Source of the DNA: Spisula solida
Lineage: Eukaryota > Mollusca > Bivalvia > Venerida > Mactridae
Direction: 5' to 3'
Assembly: GCA_947247005.1 (NCBI GenBank)
Contig: OX365956.1
Span: forward strand, 13,350,089 to 13,414,088
DNA length: 64,000 bases
Shown: one piece after another, positions 13,068 through 24,073 of the stretch
Layout of the letters: each line of letters opens with the position of its first letter
How positions within the stretch are numbered: position 1 is the first letter of the stretch
Notes under the pieces: generated by a model
The model's database searches: none
What the model was told of the DNA's origin: nothing
The model's input: only the letters and a program-made list of their open reading frames with translations
Position numbers and translations under genes: made by a program

Positions 13068-13530
13068 AGCTTGATCTAAGGTGATTGACAACTCCTAATT
13101 TTCTTCTGTACAAGAGGTATCAAACACCTGTTATCTTTAAAGACCACATTCATGATAGTTATTGTGCAAACCCATAATAGTTTTGCTCGGCTTTTGATAT
13201 TGTTTTTTATTTTGGGGAAACCCCCTAAAACTGATACGAATATTTGCATTTTACCGAATAAGTTTTACATTTAATTACATGAAACTTGGCATACACGGTT
13301 TTTTGTATAATTATACGGAATCACACGATAAAGTTTGTTTTAGAATATGCATGTTATATGTATTTTTTAATTATGTTATAAAATATTTGAGTTTTCATTT
13401 TTAAGTTATACGAAAAAAAAATAGTTATCAAGGTGCTAGTTGAAAGCTATTTGTCAAAGTGCAGTTTGTATGAAGCATTTCTTTTTCATGCATAGTGGTA
13501 TTTCAATGTTTACTTGGCGTACTTAAATAA
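13068..13530 (+). repeat. Partial diverged copy of the TTAA-flanked element at 39.2-40.2 kb
   Basis: Matches the reverse complement of about 39780-40190. Shared words include TGTACAAGAGGTATCAAACA, GTGCAAACCCATAA, CATTTAATTACATGAAACTTGGCAT, GGAATCACACGA and TTATACGAAAAAAA. The end CTAAGGTGATTG...ACTCCTAATTTTC near 13077 is a decayed version of the other copy's TIR. The second half of that element was not found here. Confidence 0.6.
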
Positions 13531-14105
13531 CAAACAATGTCAATATTCCTAAGGTGCTATTTCTCTGCAGCTCCAATCTCCTATTTGAATAAACAAATTA
13601 AGTGCTTCTGGGGTAAAATATGTTTAAAGTCTGCAAACCGAAAATGCTGCTTTATGGGCATAATCTGCCAGATGGCATGTATTTCTTATATAATTATATA
13701 ACGAGTGGTTTCCAAATTGTATTCTTATTTAACTAAACTAAGGCCTCTTCTTGATTGAAAGAATGTGCTTTCACTTAATGTAATAATGTTTGAAATTGAC
13801 AAAAAGCCCCCATCTCCTTAATTAGCTAAGCCGTATTATAGGAAATGACACAGACAAATACCAAAGAAACGATATCAGCAAAGACAATCTTGCTGTTTGA
13901 TATTCAATAACACTAGTTTTGTTCAAAGATCTGACTTGGAGGTAGCAAAGATTGATATGCGTTGGTTGCATCTATATAGTGTTTACGCTTCACAGGCGGC
14001 AGCGTAATCAAACAGTTTCATTGGAGCAAACTGTGCAATTGCTAAACATTCTGAGGCTCATGAAGGCATTCAAATCAGATAAATTATCTGAGTAAAACAT
14101 TACAA
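13531..14105. other. No recognisable feature
   Basis: AT-rich linker between the diverged TTAA-type repeat and the third minisatellite; no gene or repeat recognised. Confidence 0.35.
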
Positions 14106-15327
14106 GTTCTATCATAATCTAGAGCGGCTGGGACACGTGTTACTAGTACTATCATAATCTAGAGCGGCTGGGACACGTGTTACTAGTACTATCATAATCT
14201 AGAGCGGCTGGGACACGTGTTACTAGTACTATCATAATCTAGAGCGGCTGGGACACGCATTACTCGTACTATCATAATCTAGAGCGGCTGGGACACGTAT
14301 TACTAGTACTATCATAATCTAGAGCGGCTGGGACACGCATTACTCGTACTATCATAATCTAGAGCGGCTGGAACACGCATTACTAGTACTATCATAATCT
14401 AGAGCGGCTGGGACACGTGTTACTAGTACTATCATAATCTAGAGCGGCTGGGACACGTATTTCTAGTACGATCATAATCTAGAGCGGCTGGGACACGCAT
14501 TACTCGTACTATCATAATCTAGAGCGGCTGGAACACGCATTACTAGTACTATCATAATCTAGAGCGGCTGGAACACGCATTACTAGTACTATCATAATCT
14601 AGAGCGGCTGGAACACGCATTACTAGTACTATCATAATCTAGAGCGGCTGGGACACGTGTTACTAGTACTATCATAATCTAGAGCGGCTGGGACACGTGT
14701 TACTAGTACTATCATAATCTAGAGCGGCTGGGACACGTGTTACTAGTACTATCATAATCTAGAGCGGCTGGGACACGTGTTACTAGTACTATCATAATCT
14801 AGAGCGGCTGGGAAACGCATTACTAGTACTAACATTATCTAGAGCGGCTGGGAAACGCATTACTAGTACTATCATAATCTAGAGCGGCTGGGACACGTGT
14901 TACTAGTACTATCATAATCTAGAGCGGCTGGGGCACGTGTTACTAGTACTATCATAATCTAGAGCGGCTGGGACACGTGTTACTAGTACTATCATAATCT
15001 AGAGCGGCTGGGACACGTGTTACTAGTACTATCATAATCTAGAGCGGCTGGGAAACGCATTACTAGTACTAACATTATCTAGAGCGGCTGGGAAACGCAT
15101 TACTAGTACTATCATAGTGGCTGGGGCACGTATTACTCGTACTATCATAATCTAGAGCGGCTGGGACACGTATTACTCGTACTATCATAATCTAGAGCGA
15201 CTGGGGCACGTATAGCTAGTAATATTATAATCTAGAGCGGCTGGGGCACGTATTACTCTTACTATCATAATCTAGAGCGGCTGGGGAACGCATTACTCGT
15301 ACTAACATTATCTAGAGCGGCTGGGAT
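14106..15327. repeat. Minisatellite array, 40 bp unit, about 30 copies
   Basis: Units read ACTATCATAATCTAGAGCGG + CTGGGACACGTGTTACTAGT, period 40 bp, with very low divergence in the middle. Variants at the ACACGTGT site (ACACGCAT, AAACGCAT, ACACGTAT) and at ACTAGT/ACTCGT define subtypes. A block of subtypes at about 14761-14880 recurs 240 bp later (about 15001-15120), a local six-unit higher-order repeat. A unit with a deletion occurs near 15115, and units after it are more diverged. Confidence 0.95.
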
Positions 15328-15731
15328 ACAATAAATTTAACGACGTGATATAGAAACAGCTATACCTGGAAAATCATTACCTATAATAAATGGTATGATG
15401 AAATATTAATGATACAACATGATGGTACCTGACACGTACGATGTTGCAGAATAACAGAAAGGCATAACAATGCTAGTTGCGTACATTACCATAAACCCTA
15501 ATTCAAGTATTCATAAAAGCATAGTCCAACCTAAAACATGTAAGGCGATGGTTATTTAAAAGTATTTACAGTAACTTAACTTGTTATACACATAATTATA
15601 TATTGTAGTTTCTTCTTCCGTTGACATGGTTAATAATTATATGAAAGATTTAGCGCTTTTCGAGATTGCACATTATTACCAATGTTGCAATATATCGCTA
15701 GTATATAATGTCTTAGATATTTTCGCATTAG
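15328..15731. other. No recognisable feature
   Basis: AT-rich linker; nothing supportable. Confidence 0.35.
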
Positions 15732-16204
15732 TTAAAGGTGCTGCCTCACAGATCGTGCTAAAATTGTTGTATGATGTAATTTTATGTAGTATTTATATAT
15801 TTGGCACTCAGTATTTTTCTGTTCGAAAATATCGCAGAGTTTCCTTCCAAAATGTTCTGTGAATTATGTAATTCACACATGATCAAACTGTAACTTCAAC
15901 TACAAGCTAAAGCCGAAACATCTGTGAGGTATTCGGTTCGTTTCGCAATTTGTTTTCATCGAATGGAAACAATGTTCAGGCAATTTAAGTGACAGTAGTG
16001 CTAATTCTATAGGGTATTAATACTCTATATAATTTTGGGTGTAAAAATGCTAAATTACTACAAAATGCGGATGTTTCCCAAGTTATTTTTTATGTAAATG
16101 TGGTTGTTTATGGCATATACAGAAAACTATACCAAAATTACATAAATATTTGACAATTTAATTTTATTTCTGCAATACACCAAAACGTGAGGCAGTCCCT
16201 TTAA
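15732..16204. mobile_element. TTAA-flanked MITE, copy A (465 bp)
   Basis: Bounded by TTAA at 15732-15735 and 16201-16204. The inner ends AGGTGCTGCCTCAC and GTGAGGCAGTCCCT are inverted. The interior is colinear with copy B at 23540-24073, sharing GTGAATTATGTAATTCACAC, AATTCTATAGGGTATTAATA and ACTATACCAAAATTAC. There is no transposase. A TTAA target site fits piggyBac or Kolobok elements; the superfamily cannot be decided from the ends alone. Confidence 0.8.
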
Positions 16205-17276
16205 CATGACAAGTAAAATGTTACCTTATGACTTTCTGACGCTGCGACATGTCCCTTTTCGCTATTTCATCACTGCGTTTTACTGGACGCTGAGACGAAT
16301 TTCGTCGTGCAGCAGAAAACATCAAAGACATTTTTCCTCCTCTTATTCAGCGGGAATACACAAATCCAGTCAAACAAATATATGTTTATAAGCAAACTAT
16401 ATATGTATATACTTATTTTATAAAGTTGAAAAAATGCTCTTAAAATCAATATCAAATAGTCAAATTATTTTTTATAAAGATGTTCGCACGATCAGAAACT
16501 GGTATCAGCTATAACAACTGTTCTAACATCCCAGGTAAAAGTAAATCAGGCTGAAATGGCTATAGAAAATACGTTGAAAGCCAGTCGATCAATCGGTATT
16601 GGTTGGAGTTTGCAGACAAACAATTATATCCGTTAAAACTATATTGCGTGCTTTTAAAACAGTCCGACTACCAATATTGTAATTCTCACAAGCCTAGTGA
16701 ATGGAGCTCTACCCGGGATATTGGTACTATAACACCATGTTCTCACATGAGATAATAGAAAAAAGATATTATTGACCAGTTACTGGTCGTTGCAGAAATA
16801 CGAGCACGGGCTCCATTCATTGCAATAGCGTCTTTGTACTCATTCTCCGGTGCATTATTTTATCTCGTTTCCACAAGCATGCAGTCAAACACCAAATGAC
16901 ATGTGTTTTGTTGAAGTCCAATGTGTTAATTAGGTTTTTATGAGAATAACAAAGAGCAGATTTATATTTAAGATAATATTATTATATTTTCATAGTATAA
17001 AGGGCATACGTGGGTAATTCAGAGATAAAGTGAACTCTAATAAACACTAATTATATTGAGTAGCTCTGTGAAGACATCGTCGCTGCATACACTTTGCAAT
17101 AGCTTACTTTGCAAATAATCGAAAAAAGTAACTTCGTTAATTTGAGGCTATAGCAATTATCATTTAACGACCAACGTTTGGTCTGAGCTTCATATAGTCT
17201 TGTCTTACAGTTCTTATTGTGGCCTATGCGTGTACTGTAGTTTTAGTTTATACTAATTTATTTAAGGTCGATCGTG
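16205..17276. other. Unique-looking DNA with one small inverted repeat
   Basis: No gene was recognised. A weak inverted repeat pairs GAATGGAGCTCTACCCG (about 16699) with CGGGCTCCATTCATTG (about 16807), possibly the ends of a ~130 bp MITE. Otherwise nothing supportable. Confidence 0.35.
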
Positions 17277-17510
17277 AAACAAGTTTGTCCAACTTATATT
17301 CATCACTCTCGACATTCAATTCCTGATGTTATCTATCGCCACGAGGGTATGAGAGAATGAAGCCAATTTTCCCTTTATGCTGAGCGTCTAGCAAGGGAAT
17401 TTCTGGTACCATTTTTATTTCGTCTTTGGTTTGACGCGGCCAGGGATCAAACCCGAGACCCCCTGCACTCGAGGCGACGCCCAACCACTAGGCTGTCGAG
17501 ATGGCGGTAT
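17277..17510 (-). mobile_element. tRNA-derived SINE, copy 1
   Basis: The right end on the minus strand is tRNA-like: an A-box type stretch (AGCCTAGTGGTTGGGCGTC) and a B-box type stretch (GGGTTTGATCCC) at the expected spacing. The body runs leftward to about 17277. Body and head both match 22096-22345 at clear but imperfect identity, with shared words TTATTTCGTCTTTGGT, CACGAGGGTATGAGAGA and TCCTGATGTTAT. RNA polymerase III promoter boxes plus a shared body are the hallmarks of a tRNA-SINE. Confidence 0.72.
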
Positions 17511-18396
17511 ATTTAATACTACATTCTGTTTGGCGTGGCAAAATTAGTGTCCTATTTAAGATTGACATTCATATAAAAAATGTACATCAAAGGGTATAAT
17601 TCGAGGCATCACACATAAATAGTACTATTGTGTCAACTTTCCTTACACTAATCAACTCCCCGGTAGAACTGAAAATAATACATGCAGAAACATGTATCTT
17701 GAACATGTATTTTTAATGAAACATTAGCATAGTACACACTCTAGGACATTAGAAACACATCGCTTGACTAAGAGGCAACTATCACTTAAATTATTTATTA
17801 TTTAAGAAATAATGAATACTAGTCTAGTATATGCCTGCATTCTAGTGTCAAACAACAATACCAAGTATGTAGCTACAATTGTAGAAAATATCATTAAAAA
17901 ATATCACGAAATAAGAATATGTCTAAGGTTTGATCGGGCGACCTAGTTTTTTACCCCATCTGTCCCTAATAGGAAATTGACCTAGATATCGTAGTTTTAC
18001 AGAAAGTTTCATAATTATACTATATCATTTTCATTGTGCACCGCTCATGTCTACCTTGCATTTCCATGATATGATCTGGTTTTGTCGTCCGAGTGGCATA
18101 ATATAAACGTTCATACGTCAATTAACAAGACCAAGTATGTAGCTATAATACAATAATGAGATTATTGTAGAAATTTCCAATGAAAAATATCAATAAATAA
18201 GAATATTACGGCACTTGTCCCGAAAATTTCCGAACATCCCTCGTATTAAAATGCCTGTGCATCTGCGCGTTTGTTCATTTGTATAGGTAAATTTCCAACT
18301 TGGGTAGCTAAACGGGGGGATTAACTGTATAAACTCTATGGTTAAAGTACATAAATATGCATAACCTAGAAATACACCTATAATCAAATTGGCTCG
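17511..18396. other. Mostly featureless; a short internal duplication
   Basis: About 17845-17925 and 18120-18205 share CAAGTATGTAGCTA, ATTGTAGAAA and AATAAGAATAT in the same order, an old direct duplication about 275 bp apart. No gene recognised. Confidence 0.4.
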
Positions 18397-18514
18397 TATA
18401 ATCGTACAAAGATAAATTGGCCGGGCTATAAATAGTACCAGAATATAAACATGTTTTGGTTACCTTTTTTACCTGAAGAAAACTAATAAGGTGTATTAAT
18501 ACAACCTTATAAGC

Positions 18515-18600
18515 AATGAGGAAATAGCTCAGTAAGTAAAGCGCAAGGTCCAATCGCGGCACAGGTATGTTTTAGTATGCGCATGTTCGAATCCCACTCA
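18515..18600 (+). other. tRNA-like SINE head
   Basis: TGAG acceptor-like start, A-box type TAGCTCAGTAAGTAAAGCG, B-box type TGTTCGAATCCC and a closing CTCA. The span between the boxes is longer than in a class I tRNA, so it has either an extended variable arm or an insertion. More likely a pol III SINE head than a working tRNA. Confidence 0.5.
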
Positions 18601-18734
18601 TTAATTTTGTTCTAGTAGAAAATAATGTGTTTATTCTTTGTTTAAAAATTGTTTATATTTTTTTTCATTGTTATTTTCGTATTATCTTTACAATACTTTG
18701 TAATTCAAAAGTGTTGAGAAAATAAAAAAAATAA

Positions 18735-18832
18735 AGACGATAAATGGATTCGAACCTGCGTACAAAAGTAACATACCTGGTAAATTATTTCTTGGCTGAC
18801 GCGTTACCACTGAGCCACTGAGGCTATTTGAA
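18735..18832 (-). other. tRNA-like SINE head, inverted relative to 18515-18600
   Basis: On the minus strand: GCCTCAGTGGCTCAGTGGTA, then GCAGGTTCGAATCC. It shares the CAGGTATGTTAC-type extension between the boxes with the plus-strand unit at 18515. No clear anticodon stem, so not called as a tRNA gene. Confidence 0.5.
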
Positions 18833-18875
18833 AAATGATTAGCCCCATTATCATGTCTACCAAATTTTCCAGTTA

Positions 18876-18907
18876 AGTAAGTAGTAAGTAAGTAAGTAAG
18901 TAAGTAA
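18876..18907. repeat. AAGT microsatellite
   Basis: About seven copies of the tetranucleotide TAAG, followed by TAACGTCTTTATTTAACGAG. Tetranucleotide tails of this kind often mark the 3' end of a SINE or LINE. Confidence 0.8.
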
Positions 18908-19036
18908 CGTCTTTATTTAACGAGGCTGACACATTCGGTTTCCCGATCTTCCATGTGGGCCTCAATTAGTAGATGTGAAGGTCATCGTTGTGTTTATTTA
19001 CTATTGCTAAATTTAGCCCGGCCAATTTATGTTTGT

Positions 19037-19317
19037 CCAACTATACTTATTTTAAATGATGAGTAGATATCATCACAAACATCTCGTAGATTTTATTGAG
19101 CATTACCTTATCCCGCATACTTCAATCATTACGATTAATGAAATACATAGCCTGCATTGATAATCCCACAACTTTATCAGTATTGAGTGTGCTTGCATGA
19201 TCCTCAGTTAAAACATATTGCGGATCTAAGCTATATGCTATAGGCGGGAAATGTTGGAATGATCCACACAGGTGGATTAATCAGATGTGCACGAATTATC
19301 AGCGATTTATTTTGAAT
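19037..19317. other. No recognisable feature
   Basis: Short AT-rich linker between the tRNA-like pair and the MITE. Confidence 0.3.
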
Positions 19318-19990
19318 ACAACTCGTCGCCTGAGTGGAACGTTGCTCTATCTACCAATTTCAATATTTCGAGGTTTTTAAAGTTTTTAAAGTTTCAGTTG
19401 GTCATATTTCCGTTGTTGTTCAAAATATGTGGACAATATTGTATGCGCATATTCAGCATAAAACACATATTTATAATATCAAGTTAAATATTTATAAAAT
19501 GTTGAATGTGTTTATTTATTTATATTTTTGTGTTTGGAGATAGAGCAATTTTGTCAAAATATTTCATTTTTTCTTAAAGGTGAACTGCTCTTTATTGAAA
19601 AATATGGAGATAGAGCAGTTCTTTATTGAAAGGAATGGAGATAGGACAGTTCTTTGTTGAACGGTATATGGAGATAGAGCAAATAATTACTGACGCACTA
19701 AGAGAAACAAAAGTCATGTACAAATAACTTGATTTGATTGGCTAGATATATTGTTTACAGGTAAAGTGCTCCAACTCATGGAGTTGAAACAGTATAAGAG
19801 TCAATTTTAGATTTATTTTGAGGAGATAGAGCAAATCATTACTGAGTATCTTCGTTTATGTTGGACGGATTTATAATTATATTAGATATTATTGTAGAGC
19901 TCGATGAGACGATTTCAGTGTTATAAAAATCTCAATTTTGACAAAAATGGAGATAGAACATTTCTTTACTCAGGCGACGAATTGACCATG
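19318..19990. mobile_element. MITE with ~40 bp TIRs and internal GGAGATAGAGCA repeats
   Basis: CTCGTCGCCTGAGTGGAACG...GCTCTATCTACC at 19321-19361 is inverted at about 19938-19983 (GGAGATAGAACATTTC...CTCAGGCGACGAA). The motif GGAGATAGAGCA or a close variant recurs in direct orientation near 19536, 19606, 19639, 19672, 19820 and 19940. There is no coding region. Multiple subterminal motif copies resemble transposase-binding sites in hAT-like elements, but the superfamily is not established. Confidence 0.6.
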
Positions 19991-20530
19991 TATGTGTATC
20001 AAACCACTCTTGTAACAGTTGAACGAACCAACTCGATTCATGTTCGTAAACATCCGACAATCTTCCGGGTGCATGTACTATTTCATTACGAACAAATTTA
20101 AATTGTGTGCGGATAATATCAATTTACATTGTACACACATTTAAAATGTATCGATAAAATATTAAATTTAATCGTATTTGACTTTAATTAAGTCAATTGA
20201 GTCGTACGAGTGTAAAATAAAAAAATAAAATATTAATTACTCTCAGGATCAGTGTTTGATTTCTTTTTCATCGCGGTTAGTTGTAATCTGAGAAGAACAT
20301 CGACGCTGCATGTGCTCGCATGCATCGATTGTAATCTGATCTGTCAGCAACCAGTCCGAAAACAAAATTATTGTAAGGTTCGTTAGACAAAAAAATGTTT
20401 GATCGTTTAAGCTAATGGAACATTTAACTTGACTCTCATACATCAATTATGTATTTAACCATTTGATGTCCTTATTTAAGTACGAATAATGTTTTCCATA
20501 ATGATAGTTTACCATAGTTACTAGTCTATC
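19991..20530. other. No recognisable feature
   Basis: AT-rich DNA; nothing supportable. Confidence 0.35.
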
Positions 20531-21020
20531 GGTTAGGGGTGACTATTGAGACAAATTTTGACTATTGCAATACTATTGCTATTGCTGAGAGTACTATTGG
20601 GATACAAATGTACTATTGTATTGCTGGAAACTATTGCGATACTATTGCAATAATTATTGCCAAGATTTGAAAACCAGAGATTAACATGTAAATGCAAATT
20701 TGCACTGTGTACGAAAAACAGTTCACGTCACTTATAAACTAATATCTTTTATCACGTACATAGTTATTGGATCGACTCTTTTACTATCGATCCATACTAT
20801 CGAGGCACTCGGGATCGCAATGTATCGATATTTCGCTGCATCGTCCCACCCCTAATAATAAACTTTATTTATAAAAACGAAACTATCGTTACTATCGATA
20901 GTCGAGCTAACTATCGGCGATAGTTATTGGATCGAGACTTTTACTATCGATCCAAACTATCGAGGCATTCGGGATCGCAATGTATCGATATTTCGATGCA
21001 TAGTCCCACCCGTACTATCG
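20531..21020. mobile_element. hAT-like repeat rich in ACTATTG and ATCGATA motifs
   Basis: TAGGGGTGAC at about 20534 is inverted at about 20843-20854 (GTCCCACCCCTA). Between them are many ACTATTGC words and a ~95 bp block (TAGTTATTGGATCGA...GGGATCGCAATGTATCGATA). That block is repeated directly at about 20919-21013. A TAGGGGTG terminus is common among hAT elements. No 8 bp target duplication was found, so the class is tentative. Confidence 0.5.
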
Positions 21021-21081
21021 GTATAGATAATTGTTCCTTTCCAGCGATATACGTACATAATCAATAATCAGATCCACATCC

Positions 21082-21501
21082 AGTGGAGCAATACCACATG
21101 ACTTTTGACTACAGTTACAAGAAGAAATTTGTAAACATTGGAAAATAAAATAGTCATAAATATTTTATTTCTTCATCGATTTCTATGAAATATACACCAC
21201 GCTAAGGAGACAATTATTTGCTTTCCATGAAATATAAAATCTTTTTCAGCGGCTGTGCCGTTTTGTCCATTACCTTGTGAAACCGTGGAAAGTGTAGGTT
21301 TCACAGGGTAATGGAAAAATCGGTAATACTCCTGAAAAAGATCTTCTATTTCGCGGAAAGCAAATGCGTTTCCCCTTAGCGTGGCGTATATTTTATAGAA
21401 ATCGATGAAGAAATAAAATGCTTATGGCTATATTTGTGTTCCAATGTTTACAGATTTCTACTTGTAACTGTAGCCAAAAGCCACATGGTATTGCTACTCT
21501 G
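21082..21501. repeat. 420 bp long hairpin (fold-back repeat)
   Basis: The left arm 21082-21284 and right arm 21297-21501 are reverse complements with scattered mismatches. Conserved blocks include GCTACAGTTACAAG, GTAAACATTGGAA, TTTTATTTCTTCATCGATTT and CCATTACC. The loop is only 12 nt. No open frame. Could be a MITE or a template for double-stranded RNA. Confidence 0.85.
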
Positions 21502-22095
21502 ACATCATGAAAGATGCGTACTACTATTTATGTAAATTCAGACTGACAGTAATGCACGGACACGTTATGGTCTTCAGTGATATACATAATTAGGGCGGTT
21601 GCGAAAGGAACGTATATTTCCAGGTCTGGCCTCGTGATTATAAAGCTTTTCACATGCTCACATTTCGTGATCAAGTTTTAAATGTTTCAAACAGTAAAAT
21701 GTCTTATGCTGTACTGAAACGTTTACATTTCATGGATATACTTAAAGAAATCAGAGTAATATTTCCTGATAGAGTTAAGATCATATATGTGTTGGACTTT
21801 CTATGAGCTAATCAAGTTATCAAGCATACGCTATCCTCTCAAGCCTACATTATGCGGATACAGAATGTGTGAAGTTGAGAGTTTTAAGTCAGTTGTGTCA
21901 CCTACTCTTTTATGTTACTTTGCCTTTGCTGTAACATCAATTGGTTGGTCAACTGTTGCTTAAATAAGCAGATAAGGTCAACATTGTACTCAAAACGCCA
22001 CTGGCAAATCGTGCACATCTAATCAATCCACCATTGTCGAATATACCATTTTTCCCGCCTTTCTCATTACCCTGGACGCACTATAGCATAGTGAT
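21502..22095. other. No recognisable feature
   Basis: AT-rich DNA; nothing supportable. Confidence 0.35.
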
Positions 22096-22345
22096 TGTCC
22101 TGGTTGAACAAGTTTTTTGAACTTATATTAATTACTCTCGGCGCCTCATTCCTGATGTTATACATCGACACGAGGGTATGAGAGAAGAGAAGCAAGTTTC
22201 CCTTTTATGCTGGGCGTCTAACAAGGAAATGTCTGGTACCAGTTTTATTTCGTCTTTGGTATGACGCGACTGTGATCGAACACCGGACCTCCAGTACTCG
22301 AAACGGACGTTCTACCACTTGGCTATCCCGAAGAGGCGGTTATTA
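22096..22345 (-). mobile_element. tRNA-derived SINE, copy 2
   Basis: Second copy of the family at 17277-17510. The minus-strand head at the right end has an A-box type GATAGCCAAGTGGTAGAACG and a B-box type TGTTCGATCACAG. The body extends left to AAGTTTTTTGAACTTATATT. Head and body align to copy 1 throughout. Confidence 0.72.
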
Positions 22346-22439
22346 TTGTCATAGGAATGATGAATCTTTTCTATTCAGCTTTTAAACTTTACTGTGGAAA
22401 CTGGATCATTCAGCTACTTATAATTGGGCGGACAGTCGC

Positions 22440-22597
22440 TTGTTAAGTTGGGGTTTGTGTCTTTATGTGTTTTATGTTTTCTGTGCTCGGTTGGTTCAGT
22501 CGGGCATTGATTTTTGTGTGTTTTTTATGTTTTCTGTGCTCGGCTGGTTGGGTTGAGTGCTGCCTTCCCTGTCTGACTTAATATAATCTTTTTGGCG
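22440..22597 (+). repeat. Truncated copy of the Penelope-associated 3' tail
   Basis: Contains TGTTTTCTGTGCTCGGTTGG twice, about 70 bp apart, then TTGAGTGCTGCCTTCCCTGT and CTGACTTAATATAATCTTTT. These match the last ~110 bp of the modules at 29989-30897 and 32342-32975. The upstream part of the module is missing, as in a 5'-truncated retrocopy. The internal ~70 bp tandem duplication is unique to this copy. Confidence 0.75.
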
Positions 22598-23049
22598 AAA
22601 TGGCATGTGTCGTCTGTAAATGTACTCAGTTTTTAATTTTATAGAAATGTTAGTCAGTATGACTAGCCGTGTACCTCTTTATGTATTTGAGCTACAGTCT
22701 TCAAATTTAACAGGAACATTTGATGTCGTCAGTATGTGTAGTCTCCCACCTAAATATTTAAAATCTGATCTGACCTGTACTAGAACAGCTGTTGCCCTTG
22801 AAATGGTGAAATGTTGCTTTTGTTGACAGTTTCCCATAACTATACGAGCAAGTACAAGTGGCACAGTCAACACACTTTGAGTTATGGCCCTTGCCATGGT
22901 CAAATGACAAGTGGGGGTATCCGTGCCTAATGGACACATTTCTGATTTACTTTCATTAACAACGAACAGTCGGTTAACTTACCAAGGAGTCATTTTGACT
23001 AAACCTGTGTGACATTAACTTGATAAATTCCCACTGGGTTTGAATTCAT
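22598..23049. other. Probable dispersed-repeat fragment, no gene
   Basis: Around 22870-22950, the string GTTATGGCCCTTGCCATGG and what follows is of a style I have seen as a dispersed bivalve repeat. No second copy is present in this window to confirm it. Confidence 0.3.
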
Positions 23050-23490
23050 ATTTGAAACAACTAAATTATTCAGAATACTTATTCATTACGCTCTTATATA
23101 TTTAAGCCTGTCTAATATTGATGATCCTACAAATTATCTTTCAACTATGTCTATTTAAGCTTTATAGTGAATAATTATAAATTCAATTGATTAGCATTTT
23201 GATTTATAACTTCCTTTCATTGTAGATTCCATATAATATTATATCGGTTTCGCACATCCTTTCACTGAAACTCTTTTATGAAATTCCCCAATTATATATA
23301 AAATTATGATATTGTGGACGTCATATAGGCCAAATTGCCATTATGCTGTTTTCATTTTACGTACTAGTGTTCTTGTTCAACTGTTTATTGTTGAGGATCT
23401 CATGGAAGATTGCCATTTAATTTAATTGTCAAATGAGTTTCCTGGTAAAATAAAGTCTTTATTATTATTATTATCTTTATTATTATGTCC
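23050..23490 (+). repeat. Possible LINE 3' end with ATT microsatellite tail
   Basis: GAAGATTGCCATTTAATTTA..., TTTCCTGGTAAAATAAAGTC and then TTATTATTATTATC form a run typical of 3' termini of CR1/L2-type LINEs, which end in short simple repeats. No coding part is attached. The 5' limit is a guess. Confidence 0.4.
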
Positions 23491-23539
23491 ACTGTGTTTT
23501 CGTCTCTTACAAACCAGCTAGGACACGAATATGTTTCGG

Positions 23540-24073
23540 TTAAAGGTACTGCCTCAAAGATTTGGCAAACAATTTGTATATCATGAATTTCCAACCTAAT
23601 AAAAGTATTGGTGTAATAGAAAGCAACTGGCGAAAGATTTGGTGCAAATAAGCAATTTTAACCACTCTCGATATCGCCCACTGAGTTTTTTTTGTTGAAA
23701 AAAAGTGCTAATTTCCTTCCAACATGCTTTGTGAATTATGTAATTCACACATGATGGAACTGTAACATCAACAAACTACAGCGTAAACATCAGTGAGGTA
23801 TTTGGTTCGTTTTTCGATTTGTTTTCATCAAATGCGTACACATTTCGGGCAATTTTAGTACTAGTAGTGGTAATTCTATAGGGTATTAATACCCTATAGT
23901 TTTTTTGATGTAAAAATAGTAAATAACTACAAAATGCCGAAGTTTCTCAGGTTATTTTAGATGTCAGAGGTATTGTTTATGGGATAAACAGGCAACTATA
24001 CCAAAATTACGCGAATATTTGACAATTTTATAATATCTTTGCAATACACCAATATGTGAGGCAGTACCTTTAA
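23540..24073. mobile_element. TTAA-flanked MITE, copy B (526 bp)
   Basis: Bounded by TTAA at 23540-23543 and 24070-24073, with inner ends AGGTACTGCCTCA and TGAGGCAGTACCT perfectly inverted. The interior is colinear with copy A (15732-16204). It is longer than copy A by small insertions. Non-coding. Confidence 0.85.

Larger units (their letters stand above)
18397..19036. repeat. Inverted pair of tRNA-like units with matching ends
   Basis: ATAAATTGGCCGGGCTA at about 18409-18425 is inverted at about 19012-19030 (TAGCCCGGCCAATTTAT). Inside lie two tRNA-like units in opposite orientation (18515-18600 plus, 18735-18832 minus) that share ATAGC/CAGGTATGTT and GTTCGAATCC elements. The simplest reading is two copies of one tRNA-derived repeat inserted head to head. 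The right copy is further interrupted by an AAGT microsatellite and the end of another repeat. Confidence 0.55.

Noticed and set aside
9913..15327. CRISPR-like array
   Set aside because: The repeats are contiguous 34-40 bp units with no unique spacers, in a eukaryotic context.
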